From Pleomorphochaeta sp964545735 (lineage in GTDB: Bacteria > Spirochaetota > Spirochaetia > Sphaerochaetales > Sphaerochaetaceae): a stretch of DNA of 6,438 nt. Positions 5,596 to 6,438 of this stretch are shown one piece after another. The notes beneath the pieces were generated by a model. It did no database searches. It saw only the letters and a program-made list of their open reading frames with translations, and was not told where the DNA came from. Where the stretch lies: the NCBI GenBank assembly GCA_964545735.1, contig CAZJGS010000139.1, forward strand, positions 1 through 6,438, in the 5' to 3' direction. Each line of letters starts with the position of its first letter. The first letter of the stretch is position 1. The translations under genes and the position numbers were made by a program.

Positions 5596-6438
5596 ATGAA
5601 TAGAAAAACACTATTAGAAAAAGTTGGAAATATTCAACAAGTCGCACATATTAGGACCTCCCGAATGAGTGAAGGGCGTAGTAATAATATGAGGATGGCC
5701 ACAGTAAAGAACGATGATTTAAGTTATCAAATTATGTTAGATAAATGTCTAGATATTTCTCAATTGGAATATAAAGGTATTAATATAAACTTTTTATCAA
5801 AACCAGGTCTTAATGGTAGAAATAGTTTTGATACAAATGGTGCTGAAGCTCTTAGAAGTATAATGGGTGGAATGTTTTTCACCTGTGGTTTTGAAAACAT
5901 CTGTGCCCCCTATGTAAAAGGCGACACGCAATATCCTATGCATGGTCGAATGCGAACTACACCTGCTGAAAATGTATGTACCGATTGCTACTGGGTTGAT
6001 GATGAAACATACCAAATGAGTGTTAGTGGTGAAATGGTTGAAGCCCAGTTATTTGGTGAGCATCTGTCCCTTAGAAGAAAAATAACAACAAGTTTAGGTG
6101 TACCCAAAATCAATATATGTGATGAAATTATAAATCAAACATGTAGGGTAGAGCCTATTATGTTGTTATATCATTGTAATTTTGGTTATCCTTTCTTGAG
6201 TGATAAATGTGAACTGATAATACCCGCAATTAAAACTGTTGGAAGAGAAGATTATTCACAAAGTAACATCAAGAATTGGGATAAGGTAAGCAGTCCTAAA
6301 GACGGTGTTGAAGAAGAAGTATTTATTCATAGCCTAAAAGCTGATGAAAATGGGATGACATTTGTTGGAATATTTAATCAAGAATTAGGCTTTGGTGTAA
6401 GAATTAATTTTAACATCATTGATTTACCATATTTTATG
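5596..6438 (+). CDS. DUF4432 aldose-1-epimerase-like protein, 3' end cut by window
   Basis: The reading frame stays open to the last base, giving 281 residues; complete family members are usually about 340-370 aa, so the C-terminus is missing. It is a galactose-mutarotase-like beta-sandwich protein: LDKCLDISQLEYKGI (48-62), GGMFFTCGFENICAP (91-105), MHGRMRTTPAENV (115-127, His116), GEHLSLRRKI (154-163), CDEIINQT (175-182) and YHCNFGYPFL (192-201, His193), ending with LPYFM. His116 and His193 sit where the two active-site histidines of GalM-type mutarotases would be; the catalytic Glu is expected beyond the window. The likely job is interconverting anomers of the operon's sugar so that the isomerase gets its preferred form, but DUF4432 function is poorly defined. 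The ATG is 5 nt after the previous stop, with no clear Shine-Dalgarno site, suggesting coupled translation. Confidence 0.85.
   Translation, partial: MNRKTLLEKVGNIQQVAHIRTSRMSEGRSNNMRMATVKNDDLSYQIMLDKCLDISQLEYKGININFLSKPGLNGRNSFDTNGAEALRSIMGGMFFTCGFENICAPYVKGDTQYPMHGRMRTTPAENVCTDCYWVDDETYQMSVSGEMVEAQLFGEHLSLRRKITTSLGVPKINICDEIINQTCRVEPIMLLYHCNFGYPFLSDKCELIIPAIKTVGREDYSQSNIKNWDKVSSPKDGVEEEVFIHSLKADENGMTFVGIFNQELGFGVRINFNIIDLPYFM

Noticed and set aside
5797..6015. Minus-strand open frame
   Set aside because: It lies inside the DUF4432 gene, whose plus-strand frame has many family motifs.
1..6438. Insertion sequence, prophage, CRISPR array, tRNA or rRNA
   Set aside because: No transposase or integrase motifs, spaced direct repeats, cloverleaf or conserved rRNA segments were seen on either strand.

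Overview
The window is AT-rich DNA (roughly one third G+C by eye) holding a sugar-catabolism operon and its divergently transcribed repressor. An N-terminal fragment at the left edge looks like an exported, possibly outer-membrane, protein. This points to an AT-rich bacterium with a Gram-negative envelope. A spirochaete or a fusobacterium would fit, but the sequence does not settle the taxon. The gene density, TTG starts and good Shine-Dalgarno sites are those of a normal chromosomal region. No transposase, phage gene, CRISPR array, tRNA or rRNA was seen.

Left part (1-1629, minus strand): a partial gene starts at 98 with a signal peptide and runs off the left edge. Next comes a gene-poor stretch (99-429) with a plausible promoter for that gene, a 14-bp palindrome and a long imperfect inverted repeat (about 291-380). 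Then comes a complete ROK-family repressor gene (430-1629).

Centre (1630-1968): a divergent control region. A strong promoter, TTGACA-17 nt-TATACT at 1704-1732, drives the operon. Two copies of a 21-bp imperfect palindrome (8-5-8 layout, right half-site TGAGATAA) lie at 1732-1752 and 1808-1828, one on the start of transcription and one 76 bp downstream. They are the likely ROK operators. The repressor's probable promoter overlaps the operon's -35 region. The operon mRNA would have a leader of about 230 nt.

Right part (1969-6438, plus strand): five tightly packed genes. They encode an L-fucose/L-arabinose isomerase-family protein, a PfkB-family (fructokinase-like) sugar kinase, a ribulose/allulose-phosphate 3-epimerase-like TIM barrel, a 6-phospho-3-hexuloisomerase-like SIS protein, and a DUF4432 aldose-1-epimerase-like protein cut by the window edge. 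Gaps are 5-14 nt or short overlaps, so they are almost certainly co-transcribed.

Together they read as a route for an uncommon sugar. Anomers are equilibrated (DUF4432), the aldose becomes a ketose (isomerase), the ketose is phosphorylated (kinase), and the ketose phosphate is rearranged by an epimerase and a carbonyl-shifting isomerase, probably to fructose 6-phosphate. No hexulose-6-phosphate synthase, transporter or aldolase is in the window. The combination is therefore not the formaldehyde RuMP pathway, and the substrate cannot be named from sequence alone. The unexplained pairing of the epimerase with the hexuloisomerase is the most interesting point.
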